Positions 47,441 through 60,085 of a stretch of 64,000 nucleotides of DNA are shown here, piece after piece. The stretch covers positions 811,321 to 875,320 of the forward strand of contig MNCI01000270.1 of assembly GCA_015680685.1 (NCBI GenBank). The letters run 5' to 3'. The stretch's first letter is position 1. The number at the start of each line of letters is the position of its first letter. The notes beneath the pieces are model-generated. The model was not told the DNA's origin. It searched no databases and saw only the letters and a program-made list of their open reading frames with translations. The position numbers and the translations under genes are program-made. Origin of the DNA: Gnetum montanum. Its lineage: Eukaryota > Streptophyta > Gnetopsida > Gnetales > Gnetaceae.

Positions 47441-47761
47441 CACAACCACCTCAACTACTACATGTGCCATGAGCTAGTGAAGGTCCTTTAGAGCCTCAAG
47501 AACCTCCACTACCTATGACTATCTGATCTTCATTACCATCTTCACATTGTAAAAGGATGCACTATCCAAATTTTTGTAGTTACTTCATGGTGTTAAATTT
47601 TTTGTCATGAACACCACAATTTTTTGTAATCTATTGATTCGTACACTCAGGCACTTAGATTTTTTAAGTCAGTTATTTTGTTAAGAGTTAGTCAATAATC
47701 CCATACCTTCCCAATTTTGTAAAAGAACTTGAGGACAAGTTTTAACTCAGTCATGGGGGTA

Positions 47762-48716
47762 TGATGAGCATCAAAGTTTTGTGTCAATGGGCCACCACTA
47801 ATGTGACCTTGTCGATGGATCCTTGTTGACATGAGCTCATCAATGGGCCACTATAGATGGTGCCCTATTTAGGTGGTGTTGTCCCATTGATGAGGCCACA
47901 TCAATGTAGCGTTTGCTACATTGACGGGCCCCATCGATGTAGCCCTAGAGAAAAAACTATAAATATGATCTCCTAGTTGTGTTTATGGGCATAAAATTCA
48001 TAGTAGTAGCAAGGATCTTATAGTTTTTATGTTTGAAAGTTAGAATATTTTCCAAAGTGCCTACAATAAGAGTCATTGAGTATACAGATCTTTATTTGAG
48101 AATTATTGTACTTGAGCACAATAATGTGTACGGTAATAAAGATGAGCTTCTTGATAAACCTTGCAATATTCTAGATAGTTTATATATTTGCTCATGCATT
48201 TAATTATTTTAGTTATTTATTTAATATTTTCCAATAATTAAGCTAATTAAGTGAGATAAGCTAGATAGATTAAACACATAAGTATGATGGCTTTGAGCGG
48301 AGCACATATTCGCTTGGTAATCCAAGTAGTGTTATTGCTTAGTGCACCTAGTAGTGTAGCACTTGGTAACCCACTAGTGAATACGTGGGTTTAGGACATG
48401 TATAGAAAGTGGGATAGGATGCTTATGATAGAACTAGCTAAAGACTATTTAGTTAGTTAAATTAAATTAGTTATTAAATTACCTCATTTCTCTCTTAAAG
48501 CACCAAAGAACATAAAACATAAAATAATAAAAATCATATACCTTGATTACACTTAACCATATCATGTACATCACAAGTGTAATTGGGAAGACAACAAATG
48601 ACCTTAGGAAAAGGTTCACTGCCTAGAAGACTACTACATTGGAAACTAGAGAGTCCAAAAAATTCATGCTTTGTGATTCATATGGTTGAGTATAGGGTTA
48701 CCTTCACTACTCATCA
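47762..48716 (+). repeat. LTR of a gypsy-like family (955 bp)
   Basis: Starts TGATGAG and ends CTCATCA, a 7-base terminal inverted repeat, preceded by CATGGGGGTA as a PPT. Shares text with 49466-50237 (for example TATTGTACTTGAGCACA and GATAAACCTTGCA), which proves it is an LTR family. No target duplication, so probably the 3' LTR of a truncated element. Confidence 0.75.
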
Positions 48717-48831
48717 ACTATATTATCCTATTCTAACTCTAATAAGTGCACTAGATTTATAGTTTAGAAGTTGATTCTCCTCCTTTTTTATTTTCTATTT
48801 TTTTATATTTGATATATTATTAATAATATAA

Positions 48832-48843
48832 TGGTGTCAAAGC
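48832..48843 (+). other. Initiator-Met type primer binding site of copia element 1
   Basis: TGGTGTCAAAGC, one or two changes from TGGTATCAGAGC, the usual site of plant copia elements. Fixes the LTR end just before it. Confidence 0.65.
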
Positions 48844-48847
48844 TAAG

Positions 48848-50620
48848 ATGAAGTTGAATTTATTAGTCTCATAATCAAGTTCTAAGACTAATTGTTAATA
48901 ATTATGATAATTGGAGTTTTGAGATATAGATATTATTAAAATCATAGTATCTTTGAAAGCTGGTGTATTTTGGATACATTTAAGTTAATGTTTCCACTTA
49001 AAATTTTTTAAAAAGAATGAACAAAATAAATTAATGATAGAATAGAAAAAGGATAAAAGAACACTTCTCTATATAATACACAAATTGAAGGAGGAGAGTT
49101 TTTATCTAGTTGTTGCATTTGCAAGAATTTTCAAAGTTAGCATGGGATCTTTTAGTAAATGACTTTCATGGTATGATTAAGGTTAAAATTGTACATATGT
49201 AAAGATTTAAAAGAAGTTTTTAACCCATATAAATGTTATATTATAAAAGCCTAAGTAAATGTTTTCTTGTACCATGGATATTGTTAATAAATGTAAAAGA
49301 TGAAAAAGACTTAACAAAATAAAAATTAGTTTAGAAAATTTTATTAAGTCTTCTCACTAAGTTTGATCTTCTTATGTAATTGAAGACTCAAAATATTTAA
49401 AAATATTATCCATTGATGATCTAATTAGTTCTTTGTATGTACATAAAACAATAATTAATAAAACATGATGGGATACAATATCGCATGGGCCGCGATATCG
49501 TGTACACGATATTGCATCACGCCGCCAAATCTATAAATAAGAGGCAACTCTCCCTTGTTCACCATCTAGATTTAGACCATAGCCAAACTCTTGCAGTTTT
49601 TCCATTCTAGAGTTAGAGTAATTTCCATGTGCTCGTAGTAGGAGTCCCAAAGTGAACGGATCTTTATTTGAGCAAATATTGTACTTGAGCACAAGTTTGT
49701 GTACAGAAATAAAGATGAACTTTATGGATAAACCTTGCAGTACATGGACTAAGATAATTAGGACTTTAATTATTGTTAATTTTTTAAATGCTTTAGTTAA
49801 TTAATTTCTCTCAACCCTCAACACTCCTAAGTGCATTCAGTACGACCACTTCAAGCACATGCATTACACTTGGTAATCCCAGCAACGAATAGCATTTTGT
49901 TATCCCAGAAGGTTGCATCAGCTTAGGGTGTGAATGGCAAATGGGAACAGATACTGATGCTAGGCATTAGAACTTAGCTAGTTAAAGTTAGTTACTTAGT
50001 CTCTTCACACTTTCTCTCATTAGCATAGGTGATAAAACATAAAATATATAAAAATCACATACCTCATACTTACTTAACCATAAAACCATGACAAATACAA
50101 GTCTAAGAAGACAATGAATGATTAACCTTAAGTGTTCCATAAGGCATATCGGCACTTAGTCTGCGGAGTTCAACCAGATCATGCGTGTAATGCTCGTATT
50201 CGTATGGTTGAGTGTAGGGGTACCTCACCACTCGTCAAAACATGATTAGGCATTTCTATTAAAGAAGTGCTTATAACAAAGTTTGAAAATGTAGCAAGTT
50301 TTTATGGTGGAAGAGAGATAAGTTCATGAGAAAGAGGGGGGAAAAGTTCATAAGAAAGGGGAAAAAATATTTTAACAAAGAGAAAGACATAGAAACTAAA
50401 GAGATAGTAGACTAGAATAAAACCAGAGTCAAGGTGATTCTTTGGATTATCTTCAAAACCATAAGAAGAAGATGTGATTTCCAAAAAGAAAGAGAGAATT
50501 TTCAAAGAGGTAGAGGTATAGAATATATTAAATGTTATTATTATTATAGATTTAACAACCATGCATCTATATGTAGAAAGCCTAATGATCATGGAAAGTC
50601 TATAAAAGAAATAAACAATT
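48848..50620 (+). pseudogene. gag: Copia Gag remnant, split by a solo LTR
   Basis: Two pieces. 48848-49460 contains NYDNWSFEI, and a KDKRTLLYIIHKLKEESF-like stretch typical of the copia Gag (UBN2) domain. 50243-50620 carries the RGRG-rich end and a CCHC knuckle in which cysteine has become tyrosine (CYYYYRFNNHASIC). Frames shift several times. Confidence 0.7.
49466..50237 (+). repeat. Solo LTR with 5-bp target duplication
   Basis: 772 bases from TGATGGG to CTCGTCA, flanked by AAACA at 49461-49465 and 50238-50242. Same family as 47762-48716. It interrupts copia Gag, so it is younger than the copia element. The internal region was lost by LTR recombination. Confidence 0.88.
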
Positions 50621-50626
50621 AATTTA

Positions 50627-53600
50627 TTAGGTACCTCATAATTTCTTGTTATGTATTACATAGAGAGGAAGAGTGTAGATACAAGAAAGGTATCCTATGC
50701 TAAGTAAGGCTATTTTGAAGCTCAATTAGGAGCATTAATGTCTCTTGGGTTATGAGCATGAGTGAATGTCTTGGGTTTTATTCTAGTCCTTGTGTGTTTC
50801 TTACTTCTAAATATTAGTACTTTGAATTTGACATGAATAAATAATTTGTTCTTCTCTTATTCAAGCTTTAAGTCTTTAAGCTTTTTAAGTCCTTGAGTTT
50901 CCAAGGAAAATTTACTTTGAGTTAGGTATGGATATGGAGATCCTCACTAGATTGGGATTCTTACTAGATTGGTATCAAAATGTTTAGTTCTTAGAGTAAT
51001 TCACCTAGGAAGATGCAATCTTCTCACTTCAATCCTTGAGATATGTACTGGAATTTTCATTATAATTGAACCTTTAAGTAAAATGTCAATTTGGTATTTA
51101 TTTTTATGCTCATATTTGAGATATGAGAGTATTATTTTGGGCTAATTAAGATCCTAATTGATTTGGGTATTTGTGATTTTGTCCATTTGTGTGACCCATT
51201 AGATTATGCTAACTTGGGTTGTTTTGTTCTTGTTCGATATTATCTTGTTGATGTGAGATTTTTGTTTACCTATTTGTCAGTTATTAGAATATATATCCAA
51301 CTTTGTGATTTGTTATGGATGATTGTGTTTGGTACTCATAACTAGAAAAGGGACTATGGGTATGTGTGTTTTGTATTCATAGCTTGAAAAAGTGTTCTAG
51401 GTATTGTAATTTTTGTGTTGATTAGGATTATGTTATAATTCTAAGTAAAAGAACTTAGAATAGATATGGAGGATGTAAAGAATAATTTTTTGAATATTTT
51501 CAAGAGAATTGAGAGGATGTATTCTAGTCATCAAGGGAGAGAGGAAGATGTAGAGTATGATGAAGTAGAGGTCAATAAGAAAACGAGTTTTTAAGTATCT
51601 CTTATTAGGCATGAGAGTGCTTCATACTCAAATGTTTCTATTGAGGAAAACAAAAACTCCATCAAGGAAACCAAAAGATCTTCAAATTCCAAGATGATGT
51701 ATGCTACTAATCAAGGAGAGTTCCTATCTCATGAGTCATGGAAGGTAAAAGATTAAATTAAAGGAAGAGGCCAAGATCAAGGGACTACTTTAACAAGAAT
51801 CAAAAGAAACAAAAAAAAACGTATGAGTTATTCTTTTTGTAATTATGATATATCTTATGGTAAGGGAAAAAAGATTCTAATCAAAGTAGAAGTTATCCAT
51901 GGGAGATATGTGAATCTTGTAGTCAAGGTATGTGTAAGAATAATTTCTTTGATATTATTTTTGATAAATGTGATGCTAAATCCATGAAGAAGAGTTTACC
52001 TTTTGAGTTCAAATCTCCAAAGTATGATGAAGAGCTTATTGGTGATTTCTTTCAAGAGGAGGAACCATTGAATTTGGGGACTTCTATTTGGGATCTTGGA
52101 CCTTAAAATTTTAATGATGTTGGATAGCTAGATGCTAAAGATTATGTTGAACCAATGTTTGATGGAAGAATCCATGAGAAGATTAGTATGATTGAGCTTT
52201 ACCTTACATATGGTAGTAATATCTCTTATGAGAAAGCTAGTATGATGGATGCTAGCATTTCACTTCATCTTAATAGTATTTTATTTAAATTTAATGATAT
52301 GAGTCATGATCATTATGTTGATTATGATCTATTTGAAAGTCATGTTGTGCATGCCAGAAGCATTGTCGCTTTTGATGTCATTATTAATGAAAGTTTAATG
52401 ATGGTAGTGTTTAATTTTTTTGTATGATGATGATGGCTATTGGATTAGCCATTGTAATAATATCAATATTAATGTTAGTAAAAATATTAATAGTGATTTG
52501 ATTTATCAGAATTTGGATATTAATTATAACAATAAAAGACTTCTGAAGTGTGTTGATGAGCTTGATTGTCTTGGCTATGATATGGAAAGGTCACATGAAG
52601 GTAAATCAAGTGATTGTGATATTGATGATAAATGAATGTTGAGTGGAAAACATTCAAATGCCAAGAAGAAAAAGGTGAAGAAGATGAAAAAGAAAGAAAG
52701 AAGAGACATTGGTTTGAGAAGACCTAATCCTTTTCTATTTTCTTATTTTTTATTTGTTAAAAGTCATGAAGAAAAACCTATGGGATTTGATGCTTCAAGA
52801 TGGAAGTATGGTGAAGTCTTTGAGGGCATAGACCAAGTCCATTCTTCTTTATTTTAACTTCTTCATTATTTTATAAACATAAAATGTGATAAGGTGTGTA
52901 TGTATGTTATGCATATATTATGGGATGTGTGTTGTGCTTTATGACATATGCTAGATGATGGAGAAAAGATGTTATAAGTGGCAATAATTCCATGAGTACT
53001 ATGAGTTTTGTGTATGTGTATTATTGACCTATGTGAATGGACATTCATCATTCCAAGTGTAAGGGCCTCTTGTGTGGGACTCAAGAGTCTTTTTAAGGGA
53101 AAGGAAGATGATGAAGACATCAACCCATTTATTTGATGTAAATTGCATATTCAATGTGTTTAGGAGTCATTAGAAGTTTGTGGCTATAATTTGGAATAAT
53201 TTGGGTGTTATTTAGATGATTTTTGTGTTTTAGGAAGGCTATTGCTAGGGATTATTAGTTGTAACATATTGTAGTATGGAGACTATTGGCTCATGCTACT
53301 TGTAGCAACTTGTAGTCTAAAATAAAGTCACTTTTGAGATGTTTTGGATTATTACCTGTGTAGAGAACTACAAGTTGTAGCCTATTCATAGTTGGGGACT
53401 ACTAGGAAGGTGTGAATCATAATTGCTTATAGTCAATTTTTACAATATGTACTTTTCCCAAATTGTTGGCTCATGCTAGTTATAATCACTCATAGTTTGA
53501 GATTGCTATATCATGCTAGTTTCAACAGTTCATAGTCTAAAAATAAGTTGATTTTTAAAGAAGATACACATATGAAAAGGAAGCTAAATAGTGAAGAAGG

Positions 53601-53987
53601 AAGTTAAATACTTTGGGGAAGCTTGTAAAAGCTAGAAGTGTTTGATTTGTGAGGTGCCTTGTGATCTTTCCATGTCTTGCATAGAGAGGAAGAGTGTAAA
53701 TATGATGGAAGTTTTCTATGCTAAGTGAGGCCATTATGAAGCTCAATAGTAAGCATCAATATCTTTTTGGTTATGAGAGTGAGTAATTGTCTTACATTTT
53801 GTTCTAATTCTTGTGTGATACCTACTTCTGAGCAATTGTACTTTGAACTTAACATGGATAAAGAAGTTTTTCTTTTCTTATTCAAGCTTTCAGTTCTTGA
53901 TCTCTTGAACTCCTTGAGTTTTTTAGGCAAATTTGGTTTGAATTGGGTATGGGGATAGCGATTCTTGCTAAATTGAGATCCTTACCA
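50627..53987 (+). mobile_element. Non-autonomous LTR element (LARD-like) inside copia element 1
   Basis: Two LTRs of about 340 bases: 50627-50966 and 53650-53987, alike through GAGAGGAAGAGTGTA, TTATTCAAGCTTT and GAGATCCTTAC. A PBS TTGGTATCAAAATG at 50969 is close to the initiator-Met site. No RT, integrase or protease motif in the 2.7 kb interior. It sits between copia Gag and the downstream copia text, so the copia protease part is missing or was lost. Confidence 0.75.
51466..52857 (+). pseudogene. Reading frame of unknown function inside the non-autonomous element
   Basis: Starts MEDVKNNFLNIFKRIERM, rich in Lys/Glu/Ser. It then continues with shifts through Asp/Asn-rich sequence (52155-52630) and ends with a Lys-rich stretch (NAKKKKVKKMKKKERR) and FDASRWKYGEVFEG. 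No zinc knuckle, protease or RT. Possibly a Gag-like frame. I do not recognise it. Confidence 0.4.
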
Positions 53988-55794
53988 ATAATAAAGGCAA
54001 GAAGTATATGAATAATGTATTTTATGCATCAAATATAAAGTTGAATCTATTAAGTGTTAGATAGTTGTAATTGAAATGTTACAACATAGTTTTTGAAGGT
54101 TGTATTTGTATTTTCTAAAATTTTTATGATAAAGAATAGACTATTTCCTCTTACAAATAATATTCATTATGATTTAAATGTTATGATAAAAAATATGTAT
54201 AGTGGTTATAAAATTATAGAATATTATATTTTCTCTTTAGTGGTTTCAATCTTTACATAAATAGATTATGATTTTATGTTTTTCATTTCTTAAAAGGCTA
54301 GATGAGGATTGTGAGGCATGCATATATGGGAAGCAACATAGATAGATATTTTCAAGAGGTGAATATCATATTGGATCTATGCCACTTAAACTAGTAAACT
54401 TAGATATTTGTAAGCCACTTGGTATAGATTCATTATCAAGAATAAACTATTTTTTAACTTTTATTGATTATTATAGTAGTAAGCTTTGGATGTATCCAAT
54501 AAAAGAAAAATATAATACATTTAAAAATTTTGAGTTTAAAGCTACTACTAAGAATGAGAGTAGTTATTTTATTATGCCATTGAGAATTGATAGAGGTGTA
54601 GAATATGGGTCAAATTAATTTATATTTTATTGTAACAAAAATGGTATACCCCTCAAAAAAATGGTGTTGCTAAGATGAAAAATTAGAACATTACTTGTAA
54701 TGAATAATGACTAGAGGTATGTTATAATCTAAAACTTACCTACATTGTTTTTTGCTAAATATATATATTGAACAAGTTTCCTACAAGGAAGCTCAAATGA
54801 ATTACTCTGAAAGAACCATGAAATGAATACAAGCTTAATATAGAGTGTATTTTAATTGGCTATAGCAAGAATTTAAATATAAATTATATAAAGGTTGTCA
54901 CTTTTTTAAGAAGATAAAAAATGGAAATGGAAATGGAAATGAAAATGGCCTATAGATCCCAAGAATTAGAATATTATAATTGAAGATGTGGAAAAAGCTA
55001 AAACTAGTATTAAAATTTCTTCAATATTAAGAAACATTAGTCCCTTTTCTTTACTAGCATTAGAAAAGAAAAGATAGGGAGCTTTTGTAGAAATTTATAA
55101 AAATTCAAATTTTGCTTTTATTTTTTATTGATGAAGATCCTATATCTTTTTATAAGGATATGAAACATGAAAACTGATGATAAGCTGTGGAAGAAGAAAG
55201 TGCTTTCATAGATAAAAATCACACTTATAAAAGTGTTGATCTTCCTAAAGATAAAAAAGAAATTGGTATGAAACAATTGTACAAAACAAAGCTAAATGAA
55301 AATAACATAGTTTAAAAGTACAATGCAAGGGTTGTGGCAAAAACTTGCAATCAAAAGGAAAGTATTTTTTATAATAAAAGTTTGCACCTATAGCTAGAAT
55401 TAATATAATTAGAGTATTATTACAACTAAGAATAATGAACTACTAGAAATTTTTTTCAAATAGACCTTAAATCTACCTTCTAAAATAAAAAATTAGAAGA
55501 AGAAACTTATGTTGAATAATCACATGGGTTTGGATATGTAAAGGTAAAATTTGTAAAATAAAGAAAGTCTTATATGATTAGAAATAAGTACCAAAAGTTT
55601 GGTAGTCAAAAGCTTAATCTTATTTTAAGAATGATTTTATAAAATCTTCTTTGAAACTACATTTTTTGTGAAAAGGAATAATCAAGCAATTGTAACTACA
55701 TGTATGTATGTTGATGATTTAATTTATATAGGTGTTAAAGAAAGTCTGGTTAGAGATTTTTTTGAATGAATGAAGAATAAAAAGGATAATTAGC

Positions 55795-56098
55795 TAAAGC
55801 CTCAAGGCTCATCCTGCCAAGTAGCACCTTAGAATGATTGGTGAATGAGTAAAAGCTTAACCTCTTCTTATGTCTTGTAACTTGAGAAACAAGCATCCAT
55901 CACTTCAAATAATGGCCCCTTTAGAGGATCATCATTGAAAGCCTTAATACTCATCCTATTAAGTAGGGTTCTAGGGGAAAGCTTAATAGCTTTGAGTGAG
56001 TACACCTAAGTTAAAACCCATGTCTTTTGACTTGAGAAACATGTAGCTTACCATCACTCAAAATGATGGTCCCTTGAATCAATGAATAATAAATTTAA
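55795..56098 (-). repeat. Two tandem SINE-like copies
   Basis: Two related units (55795-55925 and 55935-56090). Read on the minus strand each contains GATGG-N-TTTCTCAAGT-N-AGACAT followed by GGGTTTTAACTTAG or a similar string, resembling pol III A and B boxes of a tRNA-derived SINE. A third relative lies at 58855-59095. Confidence 0.5.
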
Positions 56099-56249
56099 TA
56101 TATTAAAACTTGGATTGATAAGATATTTCATTAACATTAAAGTAAAACATGATCTAATGTCATTCTTAATTAGTAGGAAAAAAAATATTTGGTACAATTT
56201 AAAACATCTTGGAAAATAGAATGCAATGTAAAGATAAAATGTTTTAAGA

Positions 56250-56405
56250 CTGTGATGTTAGCCTAGCAATATAACTATTGATTTGGAAGCTTCAAGTTAT
56301 AGTTTTGATTCTAGAGGACAATGCTAAATTTTAAGGCTTTAACTTGACTATATGTCTTGAGAGTAAATTTGGTTAAAATGGTTTTGAGTTTTGACACCTC
56401 CTCCC
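56250..56405 (+). repeat. SINE-like insert with A/B-box-like motifs
   Basis: TTAGCCTAGCAATATAAC followed about 35 bases on by TAGTTTTGATTCTAG, like a degenerate pol III promoter. Lies inside copia RT sequence. No tail or target duplication identified. Confidence 0.4.
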
Positions 56406-57249
56406 CAATATAGAAATTATGAAAGAAAAGGCAATTTTAATTCTCAATCTAAATATGCTAGGGAAATTCTTAAAAATATAACATGAACAAGTGTAAAGTT
56501 GTTTCAAGACCAATTATTCCATGTACAAAGCTATCAAAAGATGATAATAATAAAGAAGTTGATGCTATATTTTATAGAAGTAGGATTGGAAATATAATGT
56601 ATTTAACTTATACTAAGCTAGATATTTTGTATGCTATGAGTTATTTAAGCAGGTTTATAAAAGATATGAAGTTATTGCATCTTTAGATTTGCAAAAGAAG
56701 CATGAGCTACATTATAAAAAAAACTAATTATGGTATGTTTTATGCAAACTAAATTGATTCAAAGCTGGTAGGATACAAAAATAGTGATTAGGTAGGAGAT
56801 TTAAATGATAGAAAAAGTACATCTAGATATGTTTTCAATTTTAGGATTGGTGCACTTTCATGGTCTTAAAAGAAATAGAAAACTATAGTCTTATCTACAA
56901 CAAAGACAAAGTATATAGCAGCAACATTAACAAGTTGTCATGCATTTTGTCATGCATTATGGTTGAGAGGGATGCTTAATGAACTAAATGACTTATAAGA
57001 AGGAGAAACTAAAGTATTTTTTTTATAATTATTTTGCAATGGAAGTAATAAAAATTCATGTTTTCTATGATAAAATTAAACATATTGATATTAAAATTCA
57101 TTTTTTCTAAGATCCAGCTAAGAACAAAGAATTTCTCTTTGTTATGAACATTCAAAGTAGAAAGTTACACACATCTTTACAAAGCTAGTGAAGATAGAAG
57201 ATTTGGAGGTTTCAAAAGTATTTTGGAAATGAAAAAAATTCCTATATGA

Positions 57250-58497
57250 AATTTTGAAAAAGTTTTTGAAATATAAGTTTTGATATGATTTTTAAAGCTA
57301 ATGTTAATGTGTTTTTCATAGATTTTTAAAGCTAATGTTAATGTGTTTTTCATAGAGGAGTCATGATGTGTTATTTAAGTAATAGGAAGTTTAATTAAGT
57401 TAATTGTTAATTGTCATGAGTTTAATTATATACTTTTTATATTATTTCTTATTCAATCTTATATTAGTGAAAGCAATATATATGACAACAATTTGAAAAT
57501 TGATGGAAGGTTTGATGTACAATGAAGAATAAATATAGTAATCACAATACTGAACTTGAACAATTCAAAAATATCTTTTTCAAATAATTGTATAAAATAA
57601 TGTACTTTATGGATGTGTAATATAGGGCCTATCTTTTGATTAGGAATCATGGAATAAAATTGAAAATCTTTAAAATAGTTTTTGTGAGATGAATTCAAAG
57701 TGAAATCTCAATTTGCATATATAATACTTTTATTAGAAGATATTTTGTTACTATTGGAAGTTAAAGTAATATTTCAGGTCATAACATTCTAATTGAATAA
57801 TAAAAATAATGATAAGATTATAGGAGTGATCATCAATAATAAGGGTGTTGCCATGAAGGAATATTGTGGCTACAAAATTAGTATATTTAAAATATTAATA
57901 TAATAATAAGTTAAAAACAAATTGGAAAACCTGTTATTAAAAAAATTTTAGAGAGAGAAAAATGAGGCACAAAAAAAAAAAAAAAGCTTTAGTTTTACTT
58001 GCAAAATAGTAGAGATGTAAATATGATGAAACAAAATATCTAATGCAAAAATTCTAATATCTATGAGAGTACTAATTAGCAAAGTAAGAATAGAATCACA
58101 CCAACTTAAAGTTGAAATCAGAAAATAGAACAATAGGTAACATGAATGTGTTTGCTACAACTAGTAAAAGATGAATAATATATATTATTAGGATGTTGCA
58201 AAACAAATTTACTCAAAAGAAAATGATAAATTTAGGCAATATTTATATGAGCTATTCAAACTACCAATGTTGGTTCTAGGAAATATATAGAAGAAATGTT
58301 CAAGTTACATTTCCATGCATATGTGATAAAATTTCAATTTCAGTTTAAGTATGAGTCATGTATTAGTTCCTCATATATATATTAAGTTGTACTATAAAGA
58401 AACCATGTATATAAGTTAAGATTTAAAACTTAAGAATTTGAATTCCTCTCATCTTTGTTTTTCTATCTTTTTAGCATTTTATATATTGTTGATAAAA
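57250..58497 (+). repeat. Putative 3' LTR of copia element 1
   Basis: AT-rich, no gene. The last part (58380-58497) aligns with 48717-48829 before the PBS (TTAGAAGTTGATTCTCCTCC against TTAAGAATTTGAATTCCTCTC). The start is not defined. Confidence 0.5.
57287..57354 (+). repeat. 34-bp perfect tandem duplication
   Basis: GATTTTTAAAGCTAATGTTA and the following 14 bases occur twice without a gap. A recent slip or duplication in copia 3' sequence. Confidence 0.85.
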
Positions 58498-58854
58498 AAC
58501 TCAACATATCTTTGCAAAAAGGAGGTTTATTTTCATTTAATTATCTATGCATACACAACGAAAACTAGAAAATCTAAATGACACATGCAAAGAAAAATGT
58601 ATCTATTAAAGATATGTTGAAATTAGAAGGAAAAAAAAAGCAGCAAATCACACCTTTAGCTTCAAATTCAATAGTTTACATAAATTGTGTAATTACCATT
58701 ACCTATTATATTTTGTAACTAAATGTTAACATTTTACATATTTTGTGTGACATGTATTTTGCACTTAATATTAGAAAATAAGATAGTAAGAAAATTAAAA
58801 AAGTGTAGATTTTCAATTTAAGAAAAAAGGATAATTGAGGGTGTTGGAACCTTG

Positions 58855-59095
58855 AAGGAATGATAATATAGTTCAAGGTAGAACTTTATAACTTAGCATT
58901 GCTGACTTAGAGCTTTCAAATCAAGAGTCTTACCACTAGGCAAACACCTCATTACTCATCTTGCCAAGTGGGTTCTTGATAGGGTCTATGGATGAGCAAA
59001 ACCCTATTCTCTTTGAGTGGTTGTACTAAGGCTAAAGTCCATATCTTCTAACTTGAGAAATAAGTACATGACCATCACTTCAAAAATTTTAAAAT
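58855..59095 (-). repeat. Third SINE-like copy
   Basis: Shares CTCATCTTGCCAAGTGGGTT, TCTAACTTGAGAAATAAG and CATCACTTCAAAA with the copies at 55795-56098. 58498-58854 and 59096-59330 around it are AT-rich with nothing recognisable. Confidence 0.5.
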
Positions 59096-59531
59096 GTAAT
59101 AGATTTCTCAAAATTTGAAAAAAAATGATTTTACAAATTGAATTCTATATTTATTTTTAACCATAAAATTAGACTAATAACTTAAATAAATAAGAGTGTC
59201 AAACTTAATGAAAGAATAATCAATTTTTTAAATTATTCATCACACTAACAAATTTGAATAGAATAAAAAATAAACTAATCACATTCTAGGTAAAATAGAG
59301 AGTATGTCATCACCATAACTTTATTCTATGCATCGTGGATTTTTTTAATTATTTCACACGGTGTCTTCTAACGTTGATCTCTTCTTCAATTTCCATGAGG
59401 AAATACCATGAAGATGCACCATGAATGTAAAGCTTGACCACAGAAAAGAAAAACAAATTAAGGGAAATAAGTATGTTTTTATGGTAACAAGAAAATGGAT
59501 CAAACGAGGACATTAAAGGAATTGTATCACA

Positions 59532-59729
59532 TTATGTTATTGTATAAGTAATATAGGAGCCACCGTGGCGTAATGGAGCGACAGCGAATCCATATGTATT
59601 TATAGGAATCTGATCACCATTACTAAGATCCACTAAGCATATTGCTTTGCCTTCAGGGATTTCCTCGTATAACTTTAAAGGTTCGTGAATGACTTTATAC
59701 ATAATCCCATCTATAACCACCGTTTTCAT
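59532..59729 (-). CDS. Possible exon or small ORF of unknown function
   Basis: Minus strand 65 codons starting MKTVVIDGIMYKVI and ending with a stop, preceded by TGGTCTTCAG|GAATT, which could be a 3' splice site. The ORF has balanced composition unlike the AT-rich neighbours and no interruptions. No family recognised. Could be a host gene fragment or chance. No promoter or poly(A) signal evaluated. Confidence 0.3.
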   Translation of the reverse strand: MKTVVIDGIMYKVIHEPLKLYEEIPEGKAICLVDLSNGDQIPINTYGFAVAPLRHGGSYITYTIT

Positions 59730-60085
59730 AATTCCTGAAGACCAACATTATTATGAGCTTGTCATCTAAATGAAAGAAGAAAAAACATAAACAAAGCATT
59801 CATTTGAGTCTTGTTATGTTGTGTAATAGAAGAGAAATCAATAGCAACAATAACTGAGAAACAAGGAATACATGAATCTTCTTGTAGTGTAATGATAATA
59901 TAAAACAACATATTAGTTTTATATAGCAAACTTAAATGTCATTGGTGAAGCCTCACTGTTTCTTCACTTCTTGTAAACTAAATGAAATGGAAAAAGACAA
60001 AGCAACAAAGTGATTGTTTGGGTCCTGTTATGTCATGTATGGTAAAAAAGAATTAAAACTAAAAAAACCTATGCTTTATTAGAAA

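Larger units (their letters stand above)
53988..57190 (+). pseudogene. pol: Copia integrase, RT and RNase H remnants (element 1)
   Basis: 53988-54070 matches the segment before integrase (YMNNVFYASNIKLNLLS). Integrase 54300-54620: CEACIYGKQHR, then FLTFIDYYSSKLWMY and RIDRGVEYGSN with the TDNGGE block as DRGVE. RT: YVDDLIYIG near 55710; end RSRIGNIMYLTYTKLDILY (56570-56640). RNase H near 56760-56960 has SKLVGYKNSD and STTKTKYIAA. Interrupted by SINE-like copies at 55795-56098 and 56250-56400. Many stops. Confidence 0.8.
48717..58497 (+). mobile_element. Copia element 1, decayed and multiply interrupted
   Basis: The tail of a 5' LTR (48717-48829) is followed by an initiator-Met-type PBS (48832), Gag (48850-49460, 50243-50620), integrase (54290-54700), RT (55150-55790, 56450-56690), RNase H (56700-57000) and a 3' LTR ending about 58497, whose last 60 bases resemble 48760-48825. 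Interrupted by a solo LTR, a non-autonomous LTR element and SINE-like copies. All frames are broken. Confidence 0.75.

Noticed and set aside
49490-49515. Palindrome at ATATCGTGTACACGATAT as a regulatory operator
   Set aside because: Single occurrence in a solo LTR; no second copy in this window to support function.
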